The notes: generated from the sequence alone by a model not told the origin. Positions 1 through 12,842 are shown, numbered from the stretch's first letter. The stretch: DNA of 64,000 bases from Rhodamnia argentea (GCF_020921035.1 NC_063151.1:2914001-2978000), one strand, 5' to 3'. Translations and numbers: made by a program.

Positions 1-356
1 AGCGACCGCCGCCCGAACGCGTAGGGACCGGAGGGCTCGCCGCCCTCCCCGCCGCGGTAGCGCCTGTCGGCGCACTGGCGGATGTAGACGGAGAAGAAGC
101 CCATAAGGAAGAAGGCGCTGACCAGGACCACCATGATTATGGCCATGGAGGGGTTGAACCTCTGGCCGTACGTGTACGGGTCGGCCGGCTGGGGAGCTCC
201 GGCCGTCGTGGTCTGTGCGGTGTCGCTCTGGGAAGCGGCGTGAACTGGCAGGAGCAAGAGAAGAAGCAGCTTGAGCACACTAGGGAGGCCATGAGTGGAT
301 CCTATGCAAATCCAAAGGCTGTGATGCAGAGTGACATGGAGTGACGGATTGGTCAT
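1..356 (-). CDS. ATL6/ATL31-like RING-H2 finger protein, N-terminal part (truncated by window edge)
   Basis: The 5' part of an ATL-family E3 ubiquitin ligase gene runs off the left edge. About 118 residues are visible. A leucine-rich stretch at residues 26-40 looks like a signal peptide or first hydrophobic segment. It is followed by a short Thr/Pro-rich linker, then the family-typical RFNPSMAIIMVVLVSAFF transmembrane segment (about 66-91) and a basic, Cys-containing juxtamembrane stretch beginning VYIRQC. That block is characteristic of the ATL6/ATL31 branch, whose members ubiquitinate 14-3-3 proteins in carbon/nitrogen and defence responses (family knowledge). The RING-H2 domain itself would lie beyond base 1 and is not seen. 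I chose the ATG at 356-354 because it is the only in-frame ATG upstream of the leucine-rich segment. A TATA-like box lies about 175 bp upstream. Confidence 0.82.
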   Translation of the reverse strand, partial: MTNPSLHVTLHHSLWICIGSTHGLPSVLKLLLLLLLPVHAASQSDTAQTTTAGAPQPADPYTYGQRFNPSMAIIMVVLVSAFFLMGFFSVYIRQCADRRYRGGEGGEPSGPYAFGRRS

Positions 357-530
357 GCCCAGTGATTGGCCCGTGCCTTTAGGCCCCGACGACGGCGGCG
401 GCGATGATTTTCTTGGCCGCTTCGAAGCGAAGCAAAGGGAGGGAGAAGAAGGCTTAAATCGAACTTCTTCTCAAGTGGCCATTTCCCTCTTTTGGAAGCG
501 CGAGAGACTGGCCCAGACTGCCACGCCGTG

Positions 531-538
531 TATTTATG
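531..538 (-). promoter_or_regulatory. TATA-like box of the ATL6/31-like gene
   Basis: On the minus strand this reads CATAAATA. It lies about 175 bp upstream of the ATG at 356, so a start site near 500 would give a 5' leader of roughly 145 bp. Assigned by position and consensus only. Confidence 0.4.
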
Positions 539-721
539 ATAAGACCTCGTGGGACGATGGGCATAAGAGGGGGAAGGGAAGGAGAGGACTGGCACGCGCC
601 TGCGACCGCACGTGGGAGTTTCATAGGAGAGATTTATCATCTCCGGAAAAAAATAAATAATTTAAAAATATTTTTCTAAAAATATCCAGAAAAAAACATT
701 TTCAAATCCACGAAAATATTC

Positions 722-743
722 ATATATATATATATATATATAA
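722..743. repeat. (TA)n microsatellite
   Basis: About ten uninterrupted TA units in an A/T-rich stretch upstream of the ATL6/31-like gene. Confidence 0.9.
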
Positions 744-2351
744 TTAGTAATAATGAAAATATTTTTTATGCCCATCCCTTTTTTTTTTATATATATACAG
801 AATCAGCACAAAGGAAGCGAGGAAGACGAGTGGCACGTGTGCGACGGCACGTGGGCGAGAGGGTGTTAGGATTCGCCACACAATTACAACAAAATAAAAC
901 GTAAAAGTGAAAAATAAAAATCGAGAAATAATTTTATCTCGGTTCGCTCTTAAATTAGATCTACATTCAAGAGATGATTTTACTAAAAGTAACATCTCGC
1001 ACCTCCCATGATATCACTCAATTGCAAATGAAAAAAACTATATATAGAATTAGCCATCCATTGATCAAAACTCAAACTATCAATGAATATGACTCAAATT
1101 ATAAAAGTCCTTGACGTCCATAGGACACAGTCCTCTTAAGATCCTACCGATGCGGCTTTTTCATTTTTATTTTTTTTTATGTTAACGGGGAGTATGAACT
1201 ACGTCATAATATGGGTGGGACCTGTTATAGCGGGGAGGTTTTAGTAAACAGAAAATCGAGAAAACGAAGCAAAAAATGGTGGGTGGGTCCCCACGACAAA
1301 GGCTTTAATTTGGTTTTATCAGGACTAATAGGAGCTTTTGACTTTTTGTGTAGGCGAGGGCCCACATGTAAGAACGGGCAAAACTTCTAGTTATGCAAAA
1401 TAGAGTCTGGCTTCGGCCGCTAATTTGTGGGAGGCCGATTTCATGCCGAAAAGATGACGTGTCGAATGTTAGTTTAAGGTGAAACAGTCAGCAGGGCTAT
1501 TAATATGTGTAAGCGCTGGGTTTGGATTAAACTAATTCCTCACGTCTTCTAGAAGGTCGGACTAGTCATCACCAAGAAATTATAATCGAGATGTTAACAC
1601 TAACTTAGCACAGGATCCGAAACTGTTCCGGCGTTGGCCGGCCATTTATATGTACTATTGTGTTCAAGGCTAACATGCTCAACCAAATCACAATTTGGCT
1701 GCAATGAGTGTACACATACACGTATTAGGTTTCTCTTTGTTTTTGACGTTTTGTCGAATTGAATTTTCGAAGTTCAATCCTTGTCGCAATGCCACAAAGA
1801 GAGAGAGAGAGGAGGACGAACGACGACGAAAAAACAAAATTCTTATATAGCCGTAACGTTTCTCACATTTCTATATCGGTGTCGGGCACTGATTTCTAAT
1901 TAGGTGTTTAGTTCAAGGGTTTCTAACAATATAGCCGCAAAATACTTATAAAAGTTCTTAATTTGTCGCATGAGTGAGAAATCTACTTGATTCGTAAGAG
2001 TAGATAAGCTAGGAATTTATGTGCGTAACATGAAATTTTTATCATAAGAAAAAACTCATAACTTCTTCCTTTTTTCCTAAAATCTAATTGAAGGGTTAAC
2101 ACGATCACCGTTGAGTAATGCGCTCTAAAATACATTGGTAACCCCGTTTCATTCAGGTTCAAGCTTCGGTGAGAAAACTCGTGATTTAACATGATATCAA
2201 AAGCGCACGTACCTTGGCCATGTGAGCGCCTCAACTAAAGCTGAGCAACCGGACAACTCCCAAAAGCAAATGGAGAAAAAGAGGGAAGCGTGTTCTACAA
2301 TGGTTAATTTGCTACGGAACAGCTTTTTTATGTAAGCCAAAAATATAAAAA

Positions 2352-3091
2352 GGTTAATACCACGAAAAAAAATTTAAATCAATAAAAATTCACCCTAGAT
2401 TAATTTTTTAATCACAAAAAATCTCAAACTGGTAAACTAGTAATAAATTTTCCCTCCATTAGGCGTCGTCAAATGACGAAGTTAAATGACACGTGACAAT
2501 TGACGGGTGTCTTGGTTCGGATTTTTACTCTTCATTTTGTTAGGATGCACGTGTGAGTCGTGTTGGAGAAATCTCATATTGGAGAATTAATGTTGTGTAG
2601 AGCACTTAATATATTTAAGTTTGCTCATAACTCATTGGCTTAAACTTTTGAGTGAAAGTAGGTCAATTGGATATGTTAACGGATTGTGACTTGGGCTCCT
2701 TTTTGACAATCTCCCAAGGTAGAGGTATCGGACTTATGTTGCTCGCGTTGTGTTGTAACAGCGCGTGCCGGATGAGCGTTGAAATGCGGGGTAAATTTAC
2801 ACAGAATCTCTCAAGCTTGTATCGCCTTGGAGTTTTTCATGGAGAAACTAATGCGGGGTAAATGTACACGGAATCTCCCAAGTTTGTATCAGCTTTGAGT
2901 TTTTCATGGTATTGACATGATTTAACGAAAACTAATGCGGGGTAAATTTGTATAATTTTTTGTGGTTAAAAAATTACTTTTGGATAAATTTATTATAAGC
3001 ATACCAATTTGGAGTTTTTTGTGATAAAAAATTTAGTTTGAGGTAAATTTGTTGTAGGTATATAGTTTGATATTATTGGTGATATTAACTC
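2352..3091. mobile_element. Old Mutator-type MITE with internal insertion and tandem repeats
   Basis: The left end begins GGTTAATACCACGAAAAA. The right end, read in reverse, begins GAGTTAATATCACCAATAA. Both ends then carry the same alternating motif (aaatttacc, aaaaatctcaaactggta), which is shared with the element at 23090-25971. Inside, from about 2562, is a stretch beginning TGTTGGAGAAATCTCATATT that looks like part of an LTR. No clear target-site duplication remains, so the element is probably old. Confidence 0.55.
2783..2909. repeat. Two tandem 67-bp repeats inside the MITE
   Basis: Two adjacent copies start with AATGCGGGGTAAAT at 2783 and 2850 and end in TTTTTCATGG. They differ at a handful of positions. 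A partial third start occurs near 2935. This is a local duplication within the mobile element. Confidence 0.8.
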
Positions 3092-6000
3092 AAACGGAAA
3101 GGCAAAAACAAAAGGAGATAACACAGTGAAAAAAGAAAAACCAAGCAGAGAACCGTGTGCCTGGAATTTGACTGCGTAGGGGAATTGCGATTGCAAGGGA
3201 GGCACGGGGCACCACGGACAAAAACGGTGAGTTTGGCAGTCAAGACAAAGGGAAGTTTCCGGCGCTGGCCCCACCCCGGACCATCCAAACCGTTGACCTG
3301 AGCAAGAATCCGGACCCACACAGTAAGAATTAAGATAAGACATCAACATCATGTAAACTACACAGAATCCCACATGTTCCGCACCTTCGTTAGTTTTTTT
3401 AGGTTCATTTCACACGACGAAGGCGAGAGAGAGTTACGGCGGCCAACTAGCCGCCCAGATTAGAAAATATTTGCAAAAGACTTTTAATCACAAGGGAAAA
3501 AAAAAACTTAATCTGACTAATTTTGATGTATTTAGTCAAGTGTGCGGGGAGGCTTACATCGAGTTGATGCGGAAGCTAGATTTTGATTCCACGAGCATAT
3601 GAGCCAGATTTCGTTAAGTTTGGATAGCTATGGAAGGAACCGTGTAGAACCAAATACTCGATTTTACAAAGCAACTGTTGGCGTTCCTAAATTCGAAGGC
3701 CCGAGTATAAAGCATGATGTTCCAAGATTGTTTATGTTAGGAATCGTGGACTAATCCGTATGTGAGATGGCTTGATCCGAACCTGTCATTTATGAAAGAT
3801 CTTATCAGGCGCTCTCATTAGAGCAAGGTTTTGCACATGTTGTCTAAGTTATTTTGGTGAGGGGGTTTTTTTTTTTTTTTGGTATGAAGAATTAGATGGA
3901 TATAATGAATACACGATTCGAGGTGCAAAGTTCCAACTTGGCACTCCATAAATTGAAGAAAAATTGGCCAGAATTGAAATAGTGGGACAAGAACAAAAAC
4001 AAGAGAATTTGAGCATTATTGAGAGATTTCCGAATCCTTATCTTTTATAAGCTTGCATTGCCCATCTGAATAATTGTTCTTAACAGTTAGCAAGAGGGAT
4101 AAACCCATTTGTAAACACACGAGTAGTTGTTCTATAAAAAAAAAAATAGTAGTTGTATTTAGAGCAGCGGCATTTATTTTAGTCATAGTCTTAGTTTAAG
4201 TATAACTAGTGGAATTCGGCTTAGTTAGGCTGTTAGAATCAGAAGAGAGGAGTAGGCACACCTAAATCGAACCTTTATATATCCGCCTTCATTAAAAAGA
4301 ATATACTGAGATTTTCATCTGTTGCTATGGCTTTGTCTTTCAGCAATACGTGCTTAAATTTGGCGTCCTCAACATCATCGCCAAGCAAAGTATAAAGGTC
4401 GAACGAGCACATATTTCTGACACCTAAGAGAGTGAAATCCTGATGAAACTCCTCTAATCTCTTTTGAAATTGGACTTATTCACCAACAAAACCCGTGCAA
4501 ATTGAAATTCAAAAAATGTACATCTAAAAAATCTCAAATCTAGACTAGATTGGGATAGAAATCTCCCCGAAATGAGAGAGAGAAGTTTTAGATCTAGATT
4601 AATCGGAAGAAAAAAGCTTCCAAACGGGAGGGAAGTAAGAAAAAGAAATAGAGAACCAAAACAGCCTAAGAGAAAGGGAAGGCGGATTGCCAATATAATG
4701 TTCCCAAATAATTTTGGCTGTAAATAACTAACGTAGACGTCGGCCGTACTACATGGCAATTTTTACAATTGTTTTAAAAATTCTCTGAACTTTATACATC
4801 TTTCTAAAAAATTTGATTCTTTCTTTTCCTTCTTTTTTTGTATTTCACCGGCTCTTGTCCAGTTGCCGGGGCAATTTCACAAGGCCGTAGTGGAGAAAAA
4901 GAAAAGAAAAGAAAAGAAAAAGATCAAACAATCACAACAAATTTAATTATTTTTTAAAAAATGCAAAAACTATCTAAGTCAATGGTATCCATGCCACGTA
5001 GAATGATCCTCATCTACGTCAACAAATTACCGAATAAAATTGGCCGGAAGGATTGTATTGGCAAATCGTCAAAAAGCCTAAGACTAAATTGGTTAAAATA
5101 AAAAATTTAGGATTTAATTAACACCCAAACAATAAGCTTATAATTTTTTTGATAATTTTCTTCGTGTACCAAAGTTAGAATGATAATGTACGTCATACTT
5201 CTACTGTTGGATCTGTGCATCTAAGACATGAAAAAGAGGTAATAAATAGTCTAACCCGCCATTTGAACTATCTATATAGATTAGGTGTTGAATAAAGAAA
5301 GGGCCTTAAAAGTATTCTCGATTATAATAACCCAATCTGTCGGCTGCTCTTCCTAGAAATCGACTAGACCAAGTAGATGGTGGGGATCTTCAGGCCGGAC
5401 AATCAAGCCTCGTTATCTCAAATTAGCTTTGCCAAGAGGGTATGAGATCTTCCAATAGATTACTAGGGAAGCCATGATTAATCCCTTCGCCAAGTCGGGC
5501 TAATCACGCAGTTTCATTTCATAAGCAAAGTGAAGATCGCGAGAGGATAGGGGTGTCAAGACTGTAAGCAGACTAACTGGTGGAAGCCCGCTCGAACAGA
5601 TAGAACGAGCGAAGAGCTAATAGAGCCCCGAACAAACAAGTGCCGCGACTTTCGTACCCACCAAACCTTATCTTGGTTGCGGAGCGAAGCCTATGCAACG
5701 GTCAACTAATTATTATCATTGAACTGATGTTCTGCAGATTTCGATAACAATATCATGTGCAACAGCGATCTTTAGTGACGCTATACCAAACAAACTCGGA
5801 TTAGATCAAGACAATCTGCTGGGTTCTTGTTTTTTTCTCAGACCAAGCCAAGCCAGGAAAAGTAAGAGCGATTTGCTGAATGCTGACTTATATACACTCG
5901 TCGTCACCGTGGAGGAAAACTTGGGCCTTATTTCCGAAACAACCGCCCCCACCTTCAGGTTTAGTCTCAAATCAACCTCGAATTTTTTCTTTTATCTTAG

Positions 6001-6564
6001 AAAAAATTCGCGAAACTTTAGGTACAATGTTAAATGTGTCCCGGATTTTGTTTTGTCTAAAAGAAGTCATAAATTTTCAATGTATTCTCAAGTCTATCTC
6101 ATGATCGAGTCCCAAATTGATGTGGCATTTCAATATCGAAAAAAAAAAAAACCACATTAGCAAAGTAATGAAAAGATAGGTACGGATCGACGTGGTATTT
6201 CCGCGTGGATAACAAATCCACCCCAAGAAAAAGCTCTCCCCGTCCTAGGAAATCAAAATTAAAGACGGCTAACGTCGATTTTTGGATAGAGGATTGATTG
6301 GGCAGTTTGAAAGTAGAGTAAAATTTGGGTTTTTTTTTTAGACAAAAAAAAGTTCGGGACAGATTTGAGACTAGACATAACATTTAGGTTTTTTCTTTTA
6401 GAGAAAAAAAAAATCGGGTAAGTTTGAGACTTTACTTAAAGTTAATTTTTTTTTTTAGGGAATTAGGCTGAAAAACTAATCGGAATCGTTATCATCTCGA
6501 AGATCACCAGGGCTCCATCCACGTTGAACTTATCGTAGAATAATGACAATGTCAATGAACGACC

Positions 6565-6567
<3 letters not shown>

Positions 6568-6607
<40 letters not shown>
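6568..6607. repeat. (GA)20 microsatellite
   Basis: Forty bases of uninterrupted GA repeat in intergenic DNA, with no gene model attached to it. Confidence 0.95.
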
Positions 6608-6610
<3 letters not shown>

Positions 6611-7487
6611 TGGTGATATCTGATGCATATTCCTATTGGGATCGACGAACCGTAGATGCTAGGCGAGGCCACCAATAGTTTTCTTGAACGTGAGAGCTGT
6701 CGATTCGTAGCGAAAGACTTCGCCCCCCATCAACGGTCAACTTCTGGCAAAATTTTCGCACGAGGCTTTGATTTCTTGCTGCTTCGATCCTTTCATCATT
6801 TTTTCTGTCTCTTTCTGCCGGGTGGTTTGGTGGTAATACGCCCATTGATTAGTCGACCACAAAGGCGAGCGGGGAATTGAGTTGCGCCGACCTCCGTGGA
6901 GGATTCAGCCCAAAAAGTCTCGGACGGACAAGGGTCGGATATCAGAGTTTGATGTGCAATGATTTCGATGAGCGATTGAAATCCGATCGAGGATGACCAA
7001 TCGGCAATTGAAATGTCGAATTTCACTTCAAAATAAGCAATAAATGGATCTTAGTATGCCTTCAAGTCTCCAGGACTATGTAACATTCGAATCACTAAAA
7101 CAATGTGGAAACGGGAAATGGAAATAAATACGGAAACTGTACGAGATTTTTTTTTTTTGAATTGGAACGGATGGCTTACGATCTCGGATGCCATGCATGC
7201 TCGATTACTGAAGGAGATGACTGGACTGTGTAGAGAAGGTAAAAAACTTACGAAGTATTGACTTGAAACTTATAATCTAGGATAAGTCTGAATTTGGGAA
7301 AGCTAATCTAATTTGTAACAAATTCAGACTCAGATAATAGCTACTCTAAATTGACCGGTTACAATGATCTTCTCCTCTTCAAAATCTGATGTGCTGTGGG
7401 TACTTTTTGATGTCTTAATTGCTTGCGTGTGCGCACGTGTCCGTTGATGATTGGTGCTTGTATCTTAAATAGGTCATTCCTCTATCA

Positions 7488-7870
7488 TAAAAAATTGCTC
7501 AAAAATTTTAAACTTATTGTACTTTTACCAATTTAATTATAGACCTTTTAAATTATGCCGATTGTATTCTCAACATTTATGCGTTTTGCCAATTGAATCT
7601 ATCCGATCAATTTTAGTAAAAAATTATTGATGTTGATGCCGGCCATCCTACCTAGCATGGCGACATTGACATGGATAATTCTAAATAGTGTTTTAATACT
7701 ATATCGATTTTCTTATTTCATTTCTTGTTATTTTATTTTCTTGCGTTTTCTTTGTTTTTTTTTTCATTTTTTCTATTGAAATGGCCAGTGGCGAGGGTTG
7801 GTGACCTCTGCCTACCATTGACCGAGGGCTGGTCGCCAACCCCCGGGCGAGGGCTGCGAATTTAGGCCTA
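7488..7870. mobile_element. Partial MITE of the 'CAAAAAGTCCTAAACC' family
   Basis: The left part resembles the ends of the elements at 48188-48666, 60008-60595 and 61405-61752: repeats of 'aaacttattgtactttt accaatttaatta'. It then carries the GC-rich core typical of the family, with alternating GGCGAGGG and GGTCGCC words around 7790-7855. A matching right end is not evident, so the copy is truncated or rearranged. Boundaries are approximate. Confidence 0.45.
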
Positions 7871-10647
7871 CAATGAAAATATGTCTATTTACAATTGCAT
7901 GACCAAATTCTACACGAGCTTTTAATAAGTAAATAGACCTGAAGAAAAGAGGCTCACCATGACATAAGAGTTACACACGCTCCAAGCGCATCGCGGACCC
8001 CAATGATCAAGTCCATATTATCCTTCTATCTATACAGGATGAACCATAAATGAAATTGTGCATCATCACCTACTCATTTCTAAGATTGGGGAACTACTGT
8101 GAAATGGCGATCTTTAGGTCAAAGATCATGAAAGCGGCGAGAGAGTCGAAATACTATGCTAGACGAATGATCATGCTTTCTTTCTTTGACTAGATATGTC
8201 ATTATCTAACTGATTTACGTTGTAACCCGTTTATATTTTTTTTTTTTTCCATAATTGATTATGTGACTTTAAGATGCTCCAATGAGCTATTTAGATCATA
8301 CAATAATCATGGATCGGTTATTGGAACATGTCTCCTTTTGCAAACTGTGAGAAAGAGACCACTATACTTTTGTTTGTGCATTCTCGCCATTAACCATGAG
8401 TTAATTCGGTGAGAATCTATGAGATTCTTATCATTTCAATTCTAGCCCTACTTTATTATCTTTTCAATTAGGTCCGACGATTCAAAAAAGTTATATTGTG
8501 GGGTATTGAACGATCTTATTACAATCTCGCCTAGCGGACATTGCGGAGAATGCGATGTATAGGTTTTTCTTTTCTCCGATTGAAAGCCTTTCTCACATCT
8601 TGACCAATAAGTTGTTTGAACAAAAATTATGCATATTATCTAAAGCAGTCAGATTTTGGATTTTCCTTTTTCATTTCCTTTATTGGATTTGGGAGTTAAC
8701 GATGATAAAAATCACAATTTTTTTTTCGGCGGCAATATATAACAGCATATTTATTATTTACATTGATATGCAATTCGTAAAAAAAATTAGAATGACATAT
8801 GAAAATATCCGACTTAACCACTTAGTGAATAATAAAATTTATGAATTTCATATTTTATCATATTCAATTTTATCTCAAGTAGAAATTCATACGATCAAGA
8901 TAAAACTTGTGGTGACAGCGAGGAAATGGATTAATGACAGGTGGCCACATGTCATAAGGACATGGACCAACTTGAAGTCTGCCAGAGTCCAGAGGTAATT
9001 AGGGGTAGGCCATATCAGGTCTTCGGGTAGGCCACATCAGGTCTTCCAAATGGATAAGCTGCAGATTTGCCCCTAATTTAAGTTAACCCTCGACTTAGAT
9101 CCAAAAAAAAAAAAAAGGGTTAACCCTCTGCAGGCCGTGCACGGTCCCTTGTGATACTAAACTATTGAAGCAGATCGACGATGGAAATTCCCGGTCCAAA
9201 GCATTGTCGAGAAAATAGAGAAAGGAAAGTGGCGCTAAATAGATGGAGATCTGCGTTCAAATCCCATCAATCGCGTGTAAACTTTTCTGGGTAAAAAGCA
9301 ACGGGCCAAATATATAGACCGAAACAGTTCATGAGACTTCTAGAGTATTTCCCGAGTCTCTAGATGATTGATTGTTTATGCTTGCCTCCCTAAATTATTT
9401 GAAAACGGAAGGAAGAAAATAAAGGCGTGGAACCTTTTTACGATCTTGTTTCGAACCAATACTCAGACAAATGAACTTCTTCGAAACAAATACATTGTCA
9501 TTGCCTACTTTTCATTAATCAAACTACTGATTTAATCTTAGAAAATATGCGGAAAGTCTAATTGAGCAGCTGGTCTTGATTAAGTGATTAATCAATCGGA
9601 CGACGTTTTTGTCCTTTTGGCCAAGTACAACGGGGTGCCCGCATCCAAGTTTAGGCAACCTCGTCCTTAGGAATTCTTGACGAATTCGAGAATGAGACGC
9701 TGTCGTGCACTCAAATTCAAGTCGCCGATACACTATTAGCATTTCGAGAATATAATTGGATAATTTTCCCGATCGAATAATGACGGAAAAGTTCATAATT
9801 TTGATCGTGATTAAAAAGGGGAAAAGAATCTAAATCAGATAACGCCAGGAAATTGAGTTCTTAAAGAGAATTTTGCCTATATTACATGGTTTAATTATTC
9901 GCACAAATTATAGACCAATGTAAAACACCAGACTATTTGCGCCGTCAATGCAATAACGAAGCCGTTTTGATGAATTTTTAATTTCTTGCCCTCGGAATTT
10001 ATTGAACCAAAAAAATTATTTTAGCTAAACGGAAACTTATGAAGAAATTTAATCAATTCCACGTGTCAAAATTTATGTGCACAAGAAGAATCTTTATTAT
10101 TGAATAATTGAATCCTAAACGCTACAACGGATTGGAAACCTAAAACGAAGATTACAGCAAAACCTATCAAGTGTCGAGTAAGGACTCAAGACAAAAGAGA
10201 ACACAATTAAAAAAAGGCATAAGGAAACAATTGACGATAAACCTTCTCAATTAAGTTAATTTGTGATACGACTCTCGAAACCATTTTCTGATAATTTGGG
10301 ATAAATTCGTCGATAGATGCTCGAATAAATGCCGGATCTTAATCCGACGTCAAAGAATCACAATTTTTTTTTATTGATTTACCATTGAAATGGGCACATT
10401 TTATCACGTTTAAATGTGTTGACCGTCCGAACATCGTGCCTTCTTCGACTTTCAAGTAGCGCACCAGCAATTCACTCCGACACTCGAATTAGAAAAACCA
10501 CGATGAGGGCACCTACAATTTTTTGGCTTTTCCCAGAGTATAGTTTCAACAATTGGGTTGCGCCACACGCAAAAACTACTCCCCAATTCTATATATGGCT
10601 AGAAAATTCTACTACCAAACACGTTGAGAAAATCAAGCTAAATGTAA

Positions 10648-10890
10648 GTTCCGTTTGTTTCGCGGCAAATGGATGATGACCCGGAAAATATTTTCTTACA
10701 AATAATCGCTTGTATCGCTCAAAATAATTAGTCAATGAAAATGTTTTCATTATCGACAATAATTTATATTTAAATATTTTTGTGGACAATGAAAATATTT
10801 TTCATTTATCCATTTTTTAAGAGATAAAAGCGATCGCTTTTAGGAAAATATTTTCTAAATCATTTATTTTCCGCAAAATAAATGGAGCCG
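10648..10890. mobile_element. Small PIF/Harbinger-like MITE with TAA target duplication
   Basis: A 243-bp element is flanked on both sides by TAA (10645-10647 and 10891-10893). The left end is GTTCCGTTTGTTTCGCGG. The right end, reversed, is CGGCTCCATTTATTTTGCGG. The A/T-rich interior and a 3-bp TWA duplication fit Tourist/PIF-type MITEs. A diverged relative of the right end occurs near 31240-31260. Confidence 0.6.
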
Positions 10891-11693
10891 TAATGACATT
10901 GTAGATACTTCCCTAAGTTTGATTTACTATGAATTTTCTCGAATTGGCTATTTCCTTCGTCTAATCTGCTATTAGCTAAGCCTCTGCGACATCTATGACG
11001 TAATTAAACATCTTGCGATTTAATTTCTCCACTTTCGAGAGAAATTCTAAGGTACAAAATGTTTGTGCTGATGTGCAAGACTTCAGTAGCTCCCATGCAT
11101 ATGCAAGTGTTCGATTCTCAGTTGCTCTGTAATCCGATATACTGCAAAAAGTTCGGAGAAATGACACATTTCCCGATCAGAGCAGAAATCTTCCAAACAT
11201 CACTAAAATCAAATTAACCTATAATGGTCATTTAAAGCACTGGATTAGGGGGGGTTTAAAGCATTGCTTTCTCTGATCGGTTTTCCCTTCCATGGACTCT
11301 GAAAAATTCTCTGGAAAAACCGGGAAAAGCTCACCATATTACCGAGAAAGAGACATGAACGCAAAGCAAAAATTTGAAACTTTCTCTTCTTCGCGGGGAG
11401 TGAAGGCAAGAGACAGACAGGATTAACATGTTTACTTTGTCCGTTTCCATCTCTTTAATCATCGTATAGCCATAAGTAAAATGCATTCACACTTTCTCTT
11501 TCGTTCTCGACGCACTACAGAGCAAAACCCCTGGCATTGGATTGGAGAAACTGGGCCATTTCTCTCAGCCGAGCTTCTCGTGGCTTGATCATGGACGTAC
11601 CCACCATTCTTGACACTGTTGCGGATATCTCTGTGCTCCCCCAATTGAACTTGAGAAAACCCAGAAAGATAAATATCGGGGAATCGGTTGAGA
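10891..11693. other. 3' flank of the ATL51-54-like gene
   Basis: Non-coding DNA downstream of the minus-strand RING-H2 gene. It should hold that gene's 3' UTR and polyadenylation signal, but no signal stands out clearly. No other gene is seen. Confidence 0.5.
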
Positions 11694-12842
11694 TTACCGG
11701 GGAAGAGTCGAGTTTGATGATGTCCGACTGTTATTGTTGTGTCGCGGCATGAAAAACCTCCCGCTCCATGAGAGCGACCTTGCTGCAGAGTGAGAGCTCG
11801 CGTTGGGACGATCCGCCGAGGAATTGCCGATCATACTTGACTCGGTTGTGTTCGCATCGGAGGATTGCGGTTCCGAACCTCCGTGCAGTTCGATTACCAG
11901 AAATGGAGAATCCACTGAAACCGACCTTCTCACCGGAACAGCCCCTTCTTCCTCTTCCTCTTCCTCCTCCTCCTCCTCCGCCTCCTCTGCCACCACACCC
12001 AATTGGCCGTCCTGACCGTTCACCTCGCCAATCTCCTTCGACAGGCCATCGCTATTAGATTCTCCAGATTCAACCCCTTCCTCTGCTCCTGCTCGGTGGC
12101 TGTTTTCGCCTCCGCTGACGACAGCCCCCACCGCGCGATCGCCGTCGCCGTCGAGAGGCTGAGAGAGGCGGGAGGGAGGCGGGAGGGGGAGAGGGATGGG
12201 GCCGAAGATCGCCCCGCGGCAGAGGGGGCAGTTGGTGTGCGAACTCAGCCACATGTCGATGCAGGGGACGTGGAACGCGTGGCCGCACTTGGGCAAAACC
12301 CTCAGCGTCTCGCCGTCACTGAACTCGGTCAGGCACACCGTGCAGTCGCTCCCTTCGACCAGTCCCTCGCCCTTACGGTACTCGCACACCGCGATCGAGC
12401 CTATCGCCGCCGGGCTCAGCCCCACCGTCCGGATGTACCATATTGGGTGATCCACGCGGTTCTCGTTGCCGAACTCGCCGTCGCCGTCGCCCCCTCCCCC
12501 TCCTCCCACACCGTCCAAGGGCGGGGGGTCGCGAGATCGGGTCCGCCGGCGGCGGAGGAGGCAGGTCTTGGCTATGATGACGTAGTAGCTGACGAGGAGG
12601 AAGACGCCGCCCAGTAAGGCGACGACGACGATCACGGCGGGGGGGAAGCGGGTGGATCCTGAGCCGCCGTCGTGGGGTAGGACGGACGGAGGCGGAGGCC
12701 AGTAGGGCGGCGGGGGGGAGAAGTAGAATTCTGGGCAGCCGTAGGGGCAGGCAGGGTCGCAGGAGGTCAGGCAGGAGGCGGTTTGGTTCGCGGGCGGGTT
12801 GCCCGAGGGGGCTTCGGCGTGGAGGAGCTTCCGGTGGCCCAT
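11694..12842 (-). CDS. RING-H2 finger protein, ATL51/52/53/54-like (E3 ubiquitin ligase)
   Basis: An intronless 382-residue protein. A short N-terminal region starting MGHRKLL has paired cysteines (24, 28, 32, 36) and a Pro-rich stretch. One transmembrane helix spans about 69-91. The motif [12 protein letters not shown] (131-142) marks the ATL51-54 branch and includes the GLD-like signature. The RING-H2 finger is complete: C167, C170, C186, H188, H191, C194, C205, C208, with the Pro and Trp spacing used for E2 binding. The C-terminal tail is disordered and has a poly-Glu run of about 12 near residue 289. The frame stays open upstream to 13088, but only through Ser-Leu repeats encoded by CT microsatellites. 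I therefore start at ATG 12842-12840, which gives the family-typical N-terminus. Confidence 0.93.
   Translation of the reverse strand: MGHRKLLHAEAPSGNPPANQTASCLTSCDPACPYGCPEFYFSPPPPYWPPPPSVLPHDGGSGSTRFPPAVIVVVALLGGVFLLVSYYVIIAKTCLLRRRRTRSRDPPPLDGVGGGGGGDGDGEFGNENRVDHPIWYIRTVGLSPAAIGSIAVCEYRKGEGLVEGSDCTVCLTEFSDGETLRVLPKCGHAFHVPCIDMWLSSHTNCPLCRGAIFGPIPLPLPPPSRLSQPLDGDGDRAVGAVVSGGENSHRAGAEEGVESGESNSDGLSKEIGEVNGQDGQLGVVAEEAEEEEEEEEEEEGAVPVRRSVSVDSPFLVIELHGGSEPQSSDANTTESSMIGNSSADRPNASSHSAARSLSWSGRFFMPRHNNNSRTSSNSTLPR

Larger units (their letters stand above)
357..2351. other. Intergenic region, promoter side of the ATL6/31-like gene
   Basis: A/T-rich DNA with no supportable gene. The first 300 bp serve as leader and core promoter of the minus-strand ATL gene. 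Further out are short poly-A/poly-T tracts, the (TA)n run near 722 and a short GA run near 1800. The open frames on both strands are short, start at non-ATG codons or are low in complexity. Confidence 0.6.
3092..10647. other. Long gene-free stretch (7.5 kb)
   Basis: I find no gene here. The open frames are short or depend on non-ATG starts, including a 147-codon frame at 8555-8998 that is very rich in Ile/Phe/Lys, as expected from A/T-rich non-coding DNA. The stretch contains a GA microsatellite (6568-6607), a partial MITE (7488-7870), poly-T tracts, and a 24-bp tandem pair near 9005-9050 (GTAGGCCATATCAGGTCTTC and a near copy). A higher-GC patch at about 5340-5700 may be organellar in origin. 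Confidence 0.55.

Noticed and set aside
331-660. 109-codon plus-strand frame over the ATL6/31-like leader
   Set aside because: It starts at a non-ATG codon and is antisense to the promoter and leader of the minus-strand gene.
8555-8998. 147-codon open frame on the plus strand
   Set aside because: Extreme Ile/Phe/Lys content reflects A/T-rich DNA. No recognisable protein.
9255-9280. GCGTTCAAATCCCAT, resembling a tRNA T-arm or SINE B-box
   Set aside because: No matching A-box, acceptor stem or anticodon arm could be found around it.
12003-12617. 204-codon open frame on the plus strand
   Set aside because: It is antisense to the RING-H2 coding region. GC-rich codons keep the opposite strand open, and the product is Arg/Ala-rich with no family resemblance.
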